Positions 42,984 to 51,353 of a stretch of DNA of 58,276 bases are shown piece by piece; within the stretch, counting starts at the first letter, position 1; each line of letters begins with the position of its first letter. The notes below the pieces were generated by a model. The model did no database searches and was not told the DNA's origin. It was given only the letters and a program-made list of their open reading frames with translations. This DNA is from Thiohalocapsa sp964524185 (GTDB lineage Bacteria; Pseudomonadota; Gammaproteobacteria; Chromatiales; Chromatiaceae). Location: the NCBI GenBank assembly GCA_964524185.1, contig CAZGCI010000013.1, forward strand, positions 1 to 58,276. The letters run 5' to 3'. Position numbers and translations under genes: made by a program.

Positions 42984-44261
42984 CTAGTCCAAGGATGCGG
43001 GGGCGTCAACGCGCCCCGAGGCGTTTTCCACACCGCTGACAGTGAAACCGGCGTCCTCCACTGCGCGCACCAAGGCTGGGACGGCATAACCGCCGCCGAG
43101 AATGCGTACCCGGCCGCTGGCGAGGTCGGGCATCGCCTCAACCACCGTGTCCATGGCCTCCAGCGAGCGCTTCACGCTGCCGACGCAGTGCTGGCAGCTC
43201 ATCCCCTGGACATGCAGCACCAGGCCGCCGTCGGACCCGCCGCCGACGGCCGCCACCTGATGCGCCTGCCACCGCCGCCACAGCAGCCAGGACAAGAGCG
43301 CCAGCAACACCAGCGCGGACAGGATGCCGAGCGAGCCGCCCGCGTGCGCATGCGCAGCGTCCATTACCGGCGCGGCCGTCAACACCTGATCGAAGAGCAG
43401 GCCGAACGCCAGGCTCATCACCACCACCGTCCCAAGGTACAAGCTCAGCACGACACCGCCCAGTGTGCGCAACACGGCGCCGATGGTGGCCACGTTGGTC
43501 GCCGGCCCCGCCATCAGAAACACCAGCGCGGAGCCCGCAGGCATCCCCGCGGCGATGAGCGACGCAGCGATGGGTACGGATGCCGTGGTGCAGACATAAA
43601 GCGGCAGGGAAATGGCCAGGACCACGAGCATGCCGACGATGCCCTGCGACCAGGCTTGGCCGGCAAAGAAGTCTCCCGGCACGGCCGCGGTGATGGCCGC
43701 GGCCACCAGGACACCCGCGATCAGCCACAGGTCAATGGCCGCGAGCAGATCGAAAATCGCATAGCGCACAGCGCCCGAGAGCCCTCGGTCCCGCCCTGCG
43801 TCGTTCAGCGTTGTCGCGCCGCCCGCATTGGCGGGTTCCGCGGACGCCGACGTCAGCCTGTTCACGAGCACGCCGCCCACCACCCCGGTGACGAACGCGG
43901 CAATGAGCTTGAACAACGCAAATGGCCAGCCCAGGAAGGCGACGCTCACTAGAATGGAATCCACGCCGGTCTGGGGCGTACTGATCATGAACGAGGTCGT
44001 CGCCCCCTTGGAGGCACCGGCCTTGCGCAGTCCGAGCGCCGTTGGGATGACCCCACAGGAGCACAGCGGCAACGGCACCCCGAGCACGGCAGCGCGTACG
44101 GTGCTGGCGAGGTCCGGCCGGCTAAGCCGCTTATGAATCGCCGCAGCTGGCACGTAGACGTGCACCAGCCCCGCGATGAAGAGACCGAGCAACAGTGACG
44201 GTGAGAGCTCCAACAAGATCTGCCAGAGCGCAAGGGGAAAACGGCCAAGTGCGTCGAGCAT
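42984..44261 (-). CDS. ArsP-type permease fused to a heavy-metal-associated (HMA) domain
   Basis: The 425-residue protein has about eight to ten membrane helices of the permease family represented by ArsP and the SO_0444-type Cu/Zn exporters. The hallmark CSCGVIPTALGLRKAGASKG (residues about 67-86) and PLYVCTTASVPIAASLIAAG carry cysteines likely to bind metal. The last ~75 residues form an HMA domain with GMSCQHCVGSVKRSLEAMDT, whose CxxC binds Cu, Zn or similar ions. A His-bearing linker (AAHAHAGG) precedes it. The ATG at 44261 was chosen because the membrane part starts there. Efflux of a soft metal or metalloid is likely, but the ion is not known. Confidence 0.85.
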   Translation of the reverse strand: MLDALGRFPLALWQILLELSPSLLLGLFIAGLVHVYVPAAAIHKRLSRPDLASTVRAAVLGVPLPLCSCGVIPTALGLRKAGASKGATTSFMISTPQTGVDSILVSVAFLGWPFALFKLIAAFVTGVVGGVLVNRLTSASAEPANAGGATTLNDAGRDRGLSGAVRYAIFDLLAAIDLWLIAGVLVAAAITAAVPGDFFAGQAWSQGIVGMLVVLAISLPLYVCTTASVPIAASLIAAGMPAGSALVFLMAGPATNVATIGAVLRTLGGVVLSLYLGTVVVMSLAFGLLFDQVLTAAPVMDAAHAHAGGSLGILSALVLLALLSWLLWRRWQAHQVAAVGGGSDGGLVLHVQGMSCQHCVGSVKRSLEAMDTVVEAMPDLASGRVRILGGGYAVPALVRAVEDAGFTVSGVENASGRVDAPASLD

Positions 44262-44473
44262 AGTGCGACTCCGGTCGGTGCTGACTCCCCGCCGCAGCAG
44301 GGGCTCGAGGAGAACGGTGCTCCGGCCGTTCGGTTCAGGCAGCGTGCAACCGCGAGTACGTCCCGCGTAGCGTCTTCGCCCACTGGGGGTCCATTGGGGG
44401 CCCGCTGGGGCTGGTCGCACTTGCGCGCCGGACCGCGCCTCCCGAGACCGTGGTAGATCTCGCGCGCTCGGCC

Positions 44474-45340
44474 TCAGGCCGCCGGGTAGCAGTCCGCAAG
44501 GCCGGCGTCGAGCGTTGGATACCGCAGTTCAACGGCGAGATCCTCCAACAGCTTGCGGTTGCTGAGCCGCCGCGACTCACGGAGATAGGACAGCATACCT
44601 GCCGACACCTTGCCAGGCGCCTGCGCCAAGGGAATTTGCGGTGGCGGCTGCAGCCCAGCGGCCTGCGCGACACGCAGGAAATAGTCCGTCATGGTGCTGG
44701 GGTGACCGTCGCAGACATTGTAGACGCCCCCGTCCGGTCCCCGCGCCATGGCCGCAAGGCAGATTTCGACCAGGTCATGCGCGTGAATGCGGTTGGACCA
44801 GGGCGCCTCGTCGACACTCACCACTGGCTGGCCGCTTTGGATGCGCTCAAGTGGCAGGCGGTCGCAAGCATAAATGCCCGCCACCCGCAGGATCACGAGC
44901 TCCGCACCGCTTGTGGCATGCCAGGCGCGTAGGCGCTCCTCGGCATCCCAGCGACGGAGCGCGCGATCGGCAGTCGGTTTGGGCGTGCGTTGCTCGTCGA
45001 CCCAAGCACCGCCGCAGTCGCCGTAGATGCCGGTGGTGCCGACATACACCAATCGGCGCGGCTGACCCCGGGCTGCGAAATGCGCCAGTAACCGGGCGGT
45101 GAGCGGGTCCTCACACCCGGCGCCTGGCGGCGGGGCGAGATGGAAGATGTCGGCACCCGCGGTGTCGATGGCGTCCAGCGGCGCCTCCAACAGGTCGAGC
45201 ACCAAGTCGTGGATGCCGAGTGGCGGCAGTAACGCCGCGCTGTCGGCGCTGCGCACAACGCCGAGCACGGCGGCACCGTCGGCGGCCAGCCGGGCGCCGA
45301 GCAGACGGCCGATGTAGCCGCAGCCGATGATAATCGCCAT
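44474..45340 (-). CDS. NAD-dependent epimerase/dehydratase (SDR family)
   Basis: The 288-residue extended short-chain dehydrogenase has a Rossmann N-terminus, MAIIIGCGYIGRLLGARLAA, where GCGYIGR is the dinucleotide-binding loop. VYVGTTGIYGDCGGAWVDE and the preceding HLAPPPG fit the SDR core, although the usual YxxxK pair is not obvious (RALRRWDAEERLRAW at that position). It resembles the YeeZ group of uncharacterised proteobacterial SDRs. Substrate unknown. The divergent partner 302 bases away is the ferredoxin reductase gene. Confidence 0.8.
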   Translation of the reverse strand: MAIIIGCGYIGRLLGARLAADGAAVLGVVRSADSAALLPPLGIHDLVLDLLEAPLDAIDTAGADIFHLAPPPGAGCEDPLTARLLAHFAARGQPRRLVYVGTTGIYGDCGGAWVDEQRTPKPTADRALRRWDAEERLRAWHATSGAELVILRVAGIYACDRLPLERIQSGQPVVSVDEAPWSNRIHAHDLVEICLAAMARGPDGGVYNVCDGHPSTMTDYFLRVAQAAGLQPPPQIPLAQAPGKVSAGMLSYLRESRRLSNRKLLEDLAVELRYPTLDAGLADCYPAA

Positions 45341-45418
45341 CGTGGTTGCTCCTGCAGATCAGTGGGGGATGTCGCTAGTGGATGCCCCAGTGTGCTTCAG
45401 GCCGTAGTTACGCCGGGG

Positions 45419-45440
45419 GCGCCGGTCCAACGGCCGGCGC
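45419..45440. other. Hairpin in the divergent intergenic region
   Basis: A 7-bp inverted repeat (GCGCCGG/CCGGCGC, 8-base loop) lies in the 302-base gap between the SDR gene and the flavin reductase gene. No clear promoter was found in the gap, and nothing else in it stands out. Confidence 0.3.
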
Positions 45441-45642
45441 GGCATGTGCGCCCGCTCCTCAGCCCTTAGCCTTTTTCCATGTCAAAGCGTTGCGCACCGA
45501 CGACCAGCACGCGGGTCGGCCTGCGGTGGTGCCTCGCTAGGGTTGCGCGTCGGCTTCCGCATCGCGACATACTAAGGGCGAAGCCCGCCGTGAAAAAGAC
45601 TGAAGACCGCACCCGCGCAGGGGCGTTCCGGAGTTCCAGGCC

Positions 45643-46674
45643 ATGAGTTATACCGTCAGCACAGAGCCCGCCGGCCACGAGTTCTGCGTCGCTCCCGGTC
45701 AGACCCTGCTCGAGGCGGCCATCGCGCAGCGCATCGGCCTCCCCTACGGCTGCCGGGATGGCAAGTGCGGTAGCTGCACCGCCCAGCTCCTCGCCGGGCA
45801 AGTCAGCTACCCCAGCGGCAAGACAGAAGCCCTCGCTGGACAGCCGGATGATGCCTGCCTCACCTGCCAGGCGGTGCCAAAGAGCGATGTGCGACTGCGC
45901 GTGGCGGAGCTCGAGACCGTCGCCGACATAGAAGTGCGCATCCTGCCCTGCCGGGTCGCCGAGAAAACCCTGCTGGGCCATGACGTCATGCGCCTCAGGC
46001 TGAAGCTGCCGGAGACACAACGGCTCCAGTTCCTGGCGGGCCAGTACCTAGAATTCATCCTCGGCGACGGTCGCCGGCGCGCCTTCTCCATCGCCAACGC
46101 CCCCCACGACGATGCGCTCATGGAACTGCACGTGCGCCGCGTACCCGGCGGCGAATTCACGGATTACATCTTCGAAGAGCTCAAGGAGAAAACGGTACTG
46201 CGCATCCAGGGGCCGCTCGGCAGCTTTGTGCTGCGCGAACAGTCGGAGCGGCCGATGCTGTTCATCGGGGGCGGGACGGGCTTCGCACCAGTCAAGGGGC
46301 TCGTCGAGCACGCTTTACACCTGGGTATCCAGCGACCCATGACCCTCTACTGGGGCGTGCGTGCCGAGCGCGACCTCTATCTGCCGGCGCTGCCCGAACG
46401 CTGGGCCGCGGAGCATCCCAATTTCCGTTACGTCCCCGTGCTCTCGCAGCCAGACCTGGGCTGGACCGGCCGGCGCGGCTATGTGCACGAGGCGGTCCTG
46501 GAAGATCACCCCGACATCGCCGACTACGACGTCTACATGAGCGGCCCGCCGGTGATGGTGGAAGCCGGCCGCGCAGCCTTCGAAGCTCGCGGCCTGGGCC
46601 TGGACCACCTCTTCTCCGACGCCTTCGAATACGCGGCCGACAGCCCAACCTATAACCCTACAAAGACCAGGTGA
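45643..46674 (+). CDS. Ferredoxin-fused NAD(P)H-flavin reductase (CDP-6-deoxy-glucoseen reductase-like)
   Basis: The 343-residue electron-transfer enzyme has three domains. The N-terminal plant-type 2Fe-2S ferredoxin has ligands Cys37, Cys42, Cys45 and Cys75 (CRDGKCGSC, CLTC). The FAD domain has RRAFSIANAPHDD. The NAD(P)H domain has MLFIGGGTGFAPVKGLVEHA and ends in YMSGPPVMVEAGRAAFE. In proteobacteria such genes are often annotated ascD-like and found near ubiD, with ubiD 3.5 kb away here. The partner oxygenase or acceptor is unknown, so the name implies structure rather than role. Confidence 0.88.
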   Translation: MSYTVSTEPAGHEFCVAPGQTLLEAAIAQRIGLPYGCRDGKCGSCTAQLLAGQVSYPSGKTEALAGQPDDACLTCQAVPKSDVRLRVAELETVADIEVRILPCRVAEKTLLGHDVMRLRLKLPETQRLQFLAGQYLEFILGDGRRRAFSIANAPHDDALMELHVRRVPGGEFTDYIFEELKEKTVLRIQGPLGSFVLREQSERPMLFIGGGTGFAPVKGLVEHALHLGIQRPMTLYWGVRAERDLYLPALPERWAAEHPNFRYVPVLSQPDLGWTGRRGYVHEAVLEDHPDIADYDVYMSGPPVMVEAGRAAFEARGLGLDHLFSDAFEYAADSPTYNPTKTR

Positions 46675-46769
46675 CCGCCTGGTTTTCCGCAGGGGGCATG
46701 GCTGCTCAGCGCGCTGAACGCATCGGCCCGCCCCGATGCCGGGTGCCCGCCGCGGCGGCCCGCTGACCG

Positions 46770-47501
46770 CTAGCGTGCGGGAGCAGACCTTGGCGTTCGC
46801 AGTTCAATGCCTCGTGCAGGCGGCGGGGCAACAGGCGCGCTGGGCGCTGAGGGGCGTGGCTCACGCAGCCGCTCACGCAGAGCCGCAAGCTCCGCAGCGA
46901 TCGCCGCACCGCGGCCGTCTGGTGTGCGATGCGGGGCGCCCGTCAGTCGATGTGCGCTGAAGAGCGCGGCGTCCAACAAGGCGATGTCGTTCGCAACGGC
47001 GGCGGCGGCGGCCACCGCGAGCTGATCACGCAGCAGTTGCTTTTTTTTCGCCGACGCCGACGCGCGGCGACGCAACGATTCCCACTCCGGCGGCAGGCGC
47101 AGGGCTTCGCGTCCAAGCGCCTCGAGCTGAGCCGACATCTGACCTCGCTCCGCCAGCCGTAAGCCTTGACGCAACGGGTGCTCACTGAGCGGCGATGGGG
47201 CCCTTGGCTTGTGTGGCGTTCCAGACTGGCCACCCGGCGCGGCTGCCGCGTCCGCGGGAGCGGCCATAGCCGCGACGCGTTCGGCCAGCGCCGCCTCCGC
47301 CGACTGCACCCGGGCCATCAGGCGGCGCTGTTCCTGCTGGGCGGCAGCCATCGAGACGCGCATCTGCTCGACGCCTTCGTGCAGCCCAAGCCAATAGAGC
47401 TGTGCCGTGAGCACGGTGCCGAGTGCGAGCAACACCAGCACGGCCGAGAGCAACAACAATGGCCCGCGCCGGCGACGACGCGGCGCGGCTCGATCGCTCA
47501 C
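46770..47501 (-). CDS. Membrane-anchored coiled-coil protein, short HemX-like
   Basis: The 243-residue protein overlaps the end of hemD by four bases. After a basic start (RRRRRGP) comes one helix (LLLLSAVLVLLALGTVLTAQL, residues 15-36) and a periplasmic region with a coiled coil (VEQMRVSMAAAQQEQRRLMARVQSAEAALAERV), then Ala- and Arg-rich helices. Position and layout fit HemX, which follows hemD in many gammaproteobacteria, but it is much shorter than usual and sequence similarity is weak. An eight-A run falls at codons 152-154, in phase with the slippery heptamer A AAA AAG, and a stop appears four codons into the -1 frame. Confidence 0.65.
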   Translation of the reverse strand: MSDRAAPRRRRRGPLLLLSAVLVLLALGTVLTAQLYWLGLHEGVEQMRVSMAAAQQEQRRLMARVQSAEAALAERVAAMAAPADAAAAPGGQSGTPHKPRAPSPLSEHPLRQGLRLAERGQMSAQLEALGREALRLPPEWESLRRRASASAKKKQLLRDQLAVAAAAAVANDIALLDAALFSAHRLTGAPHRTPDGRGAAIAAELAALRERLREPRPSAPSAPVAPPPARGIELRTPRSAPAR

Positions 47502-48346
47502 CGCACAGCGCCACCCTCGCCGCCGCCCGCCCCGCCCGGTGCAGCGATGCCCTCCCGCGCCAGGGCGCAGAGTGCCGTGAGCATCCCATCATCGCTCGCC
47601 TCAGGCGCAACGGCCACCCGGGCGAAGCCGAGGCCCTGGGCAGTGTCGGCATTGCGTGCGCTCAGCACCGCCAGCGGCAAGCTCTTGAGCCAGCCATGGG
47701 CCGCCGACGGCACCAACGCAAGCAGATTGTGTAACACCTCGTCACTCGTGGCGGTGACGAAGCCCAACGAGGCCTGCCAGTGCGCCAGCTCGGGCGCAAT
47801 ATCCAGCGCCGGCATGCCGCGGCGGTAGACCTCGGCATACTCGACGCGGGCACCGCGCTCGGCCAGGGTGCCGCCGAGCAACGCCCGGCCACCCTCCCCG
47901 CGCACGATCAGCGCGCGCTGACCGGCCACATCCGTGAGCGTCGGTAACGCCAGCAGCGCCTCGCTATCGAAGCCGGACGCGGGCACTAACGCGGGGGCGA
48001 GGCCGGCCGCGTGCAGGGCCGCTGCCGTCGCCCGACCCACCGCGGCGAACTGCGCGGGCTGCGCCCGCAGCGCGTCGCCGGCGAGGGCCAGTGCCTGCTC
48101 CACCGCATTGCGGCTGATAAAGATAATGACATCGCGGGGCTGAGCCAGCCGTGCAGCAGCACCCTCCACGTCCGCCGGCGGGTGGATCTCCACTGTTGGG
48201 AAGCGCACGGGGCGGCCGCCGGCGGCCTCGACCCGCTTACAGAGCGCCTGCGCCTGGGCCGCGGGACGCGTCACCAGCACACCCAGCCCCGCGAGGTCGC
48301 AGTCCGGCATCAACGGTCCGCCGGAGACGGTTTTCGACTCACTCAT
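47498..48346 (-). CDS. hemD: Uroporphyrinogen-III synthase
   Basis: Closes hydroxymethylbilane with ring-D inversion to uroporphyrinogen III in haem and bacteriochlorophyll synthesis. The family is poorly conserved but recognisable: GVLVTRPAAQAQALCKRVEA at the N-terminus, DVIIFISRNAVEQAL, FAAVGRATAAALHAAG, and the late VTATSDEVLHNLLALV. The ATG at 48346 gives 282 residues. An ATG at 48310 has GGCGGA upstream, is close to where the family usually starts, and is equally likely. It follows hemC by 17 bases. Confidence 0.88.
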   Translation of the reverse strand: MSESKTVSGGPLMPDCDLAGLGVLVTRPAAQAQALCKRVEAAGGRPVRFPTVEIHPPADVEGAAARLAQPRDVIIFISRNAVEQALALAGDALRAQPAQFAAVGRATAAALHAAGLAPALVPASGFDSEALLALPTLTDVAGQRALIVRGEGGRALLGGTLAERGARVEYAEVYRRGMPALDIAPELAHWQASLGFVTATSDEVLHNLLALVPSAAHGWLKSLPLAVLSARNADTAQGLGFARVAVAPEASDDGMLTALCALAREGIAAPGGAGGGEGGAVR

Positions 48347-48363
48347 CGACACACCCGCCGGCC

Positions 48364-49290
48364 TCAGGCCTCACGCAGCTCCGCGAGGATCGCGTCTGCG
48401 CCCTGCGCAATGAGCTCGTCGGCGAGCCGCTCGCCCAGCGCCTCCGCCTCCGCAGCGGGCGCCCTACCCTCGGCCCGGAGCACCTGTTTTCCGTCCGGCG
48501 TGCCAACAAGCCCGCGCAAGTAGAGCGTCTCGCCATCGTGGACGGCATGGCCGGCGATGGGCACCTGGCAGCCCCCCTGCAGCTTGGCATTCATGGCGCG
48601 CTCGGCCAGCACCCGCTCAGCGGTGGCTTGGTGGTGTAAGGGCTCTATCAGCGCATGCACTCGCTCGTCATCGGTGCGGCATTCGATGCCGATGGCACCC
48701 TGGCCAATGGCGGGCAGGCTGTCTTCCACGGCGATACGGGTGCGGATGCGCTCGGCGAAGCCGAGCCGCTTCAGGCCCGCCGCAGCGAGGATAATGGCGT
48801 CGTACTCGCCGTCGTCGAGCTTGCGCAGGCGCGTGTTCACGTTGCCCCGCAGGGGCTCGATGCGCAGATCTGGGCGCCGGGCGGCGAGCTGGCACTGCCG
48901 GCGGAGGCTCGAGGTGCCCACGCAGGCGCCCTCCGGTAGCTCTTCTAGAGCGGCGTAACGGTTGGACACAAAGGCGTCCAGGGGGTCTTCGCGGTCCATG
49001 ATCACCGCGAGGTGAAGCCCTGCTGGGAAATCCACCGGCACATCCTTCATGGAGTGCACGGCGATATCCGCCGTGCCCTCCAGCATGCCTTGCTCCAGCT
49101 CCTTCACGAACAGCCCCTTGCCCCCGACCTTCGCCAGCGGGGCGTCGAGGATCTTGTCGCCGCGCGTGGTCATGCCAATGATTTCAATGGCCAGCGCTGG
49201 GTGCAGGCGCGTGAGCAGGGCCGTTGCGTGCTCGGCCTGCCACATCGCGAGGGGAGATTTGCGGGTAGCGATCTTGAGGGTCTCGGGCAT
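48364..49290 (-). CDS. hemC: Hydroxymethylbilane synthase (porphobilinogen deaminase)
   Basis: Polymerises four porphobilinogens to hydroxymethylbilane. The ATG at 49290 gives 308 residues beginning MPETLKIATRKSPLAMWQAE. Signatures are LEGTADIAVHSMKDVPVDFP, with the catalytic Asp region, GTSSLRRQCQLAARRPDLRI and RGNVNTRLRKLDDGEYDAII. LQGGCQVPIAGHA carries the Cys that holds the dipyrromethane cofactor. It lies between hemD and algR on the same strand. Confidence 0.97.
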   Translation of the reverse strand: MPETLKIATRKSPLAMWQAEHATALLTRLHPALAIEIIGMTTRGDKILDAPLAKVGGKGLFVKELEQGMLEGTADIAVHSMKDVPVDFPAGLHLAVIMDREDPLDAFVSNRYAALEELPEGACVGTSSLRRQCQLAARRPDLRIEPLRGNVNTRLRKLDDGEYDAIILAAAGLKRLGFAERIRTRIAVEDSLPAIGQGAIGIECRTDDERVHALIEPLHHQATAERVLAERAMNAKLQGGCQVPIAGHAVHDGETLYLRGLVGTPDGKQVLRAEGRAPAAEAEALGERLADELIAQGADAILAELREA

Positions 49291-49392
49291 GGGTCGTATC
49301 CGGGGGCGTAACAGGGTCAGTGGTGGGGTCAGTGGTGGGGCGCACATGGTCGGCTGGCGAGTCCGCGACAGTGCCGCAAACGGCGGCCTGGC

Positions 49393-50127
49393 TCAGCCGT
49401 GGCGCAGAAAACGGCGAATCTCCGGGAGATGGCGGCGGCTCACGGGCAGGTGTTCTTCGCAGCCCGCGAGCATCGCGAGACTCGCGCCGTCGGGGGCCTT
49501 CTCCAGGCCGACCAACTGGTCCATGGCCACCAATGCGTTGCGGTGAATGCGCATAAAGCGGTCGGAGAACTCCTGCTCCAAGGACTTGAGCGACTCGTCG
49601 ATGAGCATGCGACCGCCCGTATGGCGCACCGTGACGTACTTCTGCTCGGCGAGCAGGTACAGGACGTCCTCGACGCTCACCGTCTGCACGCCGCCGCGGT
49701 AGTGAGCGCTCAGGTGACGGCGGCGGCCGCCGTGCTCCTGCTGGCCGGGGTCGACACGCTGCGGGCGAGTGGTCCTGGGCAGCCGCTCCAGGGCCGCTCG
49801 CAGCCGCTCGCGGCGCACCGGCTTCACCAGATAGTCCGCAACACTGTGCTCGAAGGCGTCCAGCGCGTATTCGGGATACGCGGTCACCAGCACCACCGCC
49901 GGCGGCGGGTCCAGAGCCGCTAGGGCGGTGGCTGCCTCCAGACCCGACATGCCGGGCATCTTTTGGTCCAAGAGCACCAAATCGACGTCGGTCTCGCGCG
50001 CGGCGGCGATTGCGCCCTCGCCGTTGGCCACCTCACCGACCACAGTGTACCCGCCGTCCAGCTCATCGATCAGCCGCCGCAAGCGTTCCCGTGCCGGTGC
50101 CTCGTCATCCACGAGCAGGATCTTCAT
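49393..50127 (-). CDS. algR: LytTR response regulator, AlgR-like
   Basis: The 244-residue two-component regulator has a receiver domain with phosphoacceptor Asp54 (VLLDQKMPGMSG) and the Asp pair at residues 7-8. The C-terminal LytTR DNA-binding domain (about 140-240) includes LLAEQKYVTVRHTGGRMLID and RFMRIHRNALVAMDQ. The ATG at 50127 is chosen because GGAGG lies five bases upstream. It overlaps the end of the histidine-kinase gene. In pseudomonads the same algZ-algR-hemC-hemD order is known, and AlgR controls pili and exopolysaccharide. Targets here are unknown. The symbol is assigned by context and domain type. Confidence 0.9.
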   Translation of the reverse strand: MKILLVDDEAPARERLRRLIDELDGGYTVVGEVANGEGAIAAARETDVDLVLLDQKMPGMSGLEAATALAALDPPPAVVLVTAYPEYALDAFEHSVADYLVKPVRRERLRAALERLPRTTRPQRVDPGQQEHGGRRRHLSAHYRGGVQTVSVEDVLYLLAEQKYVTVRHTGGRMLIDESLKSLEQEFSDRFMRIHRNALVAMDQLVGLEKAPDGASLAMLAGCEEHLPVSRRHLPEIRRFLRHG

Positions 50128-51248
50128 GACTGCCTCCATGGGTGAGGGAAAACCAGCCGCACCAGATAGTCACCGGCCATCAGTGAGCGTGTGACACGGG
50201 CTGCCCCAGGAAACATGGCCTCCATCCGCTGCGAGACGTTCTTCAGTGCCATACCGGCCCCCTTGTGCCAGTGCGTCGCGTCCGCGGAACGGGGCAGCGT
50301 GTTGCGGATGGTCAGATGGACAGCGCCGCGACGGTAACGACCAACGATACGGATCTCTCCAGGCTCGGCGGACGCCTGAATACCATGGTAAACCGCATTT
50401 TCCACCAGGGGTTGCAAGATGAGCGGGGGCATCCGTGCATCACCAGGCAGGTCCTGGAGGTCCCAGACCACCCGCATGCGCTCGCCGAGGCGCTGGGCCT
50501 CGATGTTCAAGTAGCGCCGACACAGTTCCAACTCCTCGGCCAACGTGGTGCGATCGGCGTCGGTGGCCAGTGATGCTCGGAACAGATCCGCCAGGTCTTC
50601 CACCACCTCCTCGGCGAGGCGCGGGTCGGTCTGCGTCAGACTGGCGATGGTGTTCATGCTGTTGAACAGGAAATGTGGACGGATGCGCGCCTGCAACGTC
50701 TTGAACCGGGCGGTTGCCACGGCCTCCACCTGGGCGCGCCATTGTTGATGCAGGCAAAGGTAACGCAACATCAGGGCTCCGACGATGGCGGAAATCAGCC
50801 CCGCGCGGATCAGGAGCCCAACCGCGCCGTCATCGGGGAAAAGTCCGTCGCCTCCCGCCCAAGGCAGCAGCCAAGCACTCACAAAGGTGATGCTCATCGC
50901 GCTTGCCACGATGATGGTGAGCGCCGCGGCCACCGCCGCGGCCCCCGGTAGGCGTTGCAGCGGTGGCCGCAGGATGCACAAAAGACTTGCGCCCAGCATC
51001 GCAATGCTGAGCACCAACAACGAGAGCGGACCGAGCCGCGCCCAAAAGCCGGCCAGGGGGCTACCGGAGGCGAGCGCCAGCACCACCGCGAGCAGTTCGC
51101 CGTAAAGCACGACCCCGAGGGCCATGGGCAAACTGCAGAAGTCCGGCAACAGCGACGGCGACGGCGCGGGCACCACCGCTGGCGTGGCGTCGGCCGTTGC
51201 CCCCCGGGGAGTTCGCGGCGGGGCTCGCGGCGGCATGCTCGTCGGCAT
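50124..51248 (-). CDS. algZ: Sensor histidine kinase of the LytS/AlgZ (FimS) type
   Basis: The 374-residue membrane kinase has four predicted helices between about residues 40 and 165 and then a His_kinase domain. The phosphoacceptor His is in ARIRPHFLFNSMNTIASLTQ, and the ATPase part has LILQPLVENAVYHGI (N box) and GAGMALKNVSQRMEAMF (G boxes). The N-terminal 30 residues are Pro- and Arg-rich. Its stop overlaps algR, and it is divergent from argH, an arrangement that matches Pseudomonas. The signal sensed is unknown. Confidence 0.9.
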   Translation of the reverse strand: MPTSMPPRAPPRTPRGATADATPAVVPAPSPSLLPDFCSLPMALGVVLYGELLAVVLALASGSPLAGFWARLGPLSLLVLSIAMLGASLLCILRPPLQRLPGAAAVAAALTIIVASAMSITFVSAWLLPWAGGDGLFPDDGAVGLLIRAGLISAIVGALMLRYLCLHQQWRAQVEAVATARFKTLQARIRPHFLFNSMNTIASLTQTDPRLAEEVVEDLADLFRASLATDADRTTLAEELELCRRYLNIEAQRLGERMRVVWDLQDLPGDARMPPLILQPLVENAVYHGIQASAEPGEIRIVGRYRRGAVHLTIRNTLPRSADATHWHKGAGMALKNVSQRMEAMFPGAARVTRSLMAGDYLVRLVFPHPWRQS

Positions 51249-51353
51249 GGGTTACGTGTAAACTCCTTGCTGCGTCGGCCTACGACAGGACAGCGACGTA
51301 TGTCCACGCCTGCGCCCCGGCCAATTTACCAGCTCCCCAAGCGACCCGCTCCG

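Noticed and set aside
42252..43952. Long open frame on the plus strand across the metal permease (566 codons)
   Set aside because: It covers the RRM gene and the permease in antisense and shows low-complexity His/Gln/Arg sequence with no motif. The real genes are on the minus strand.
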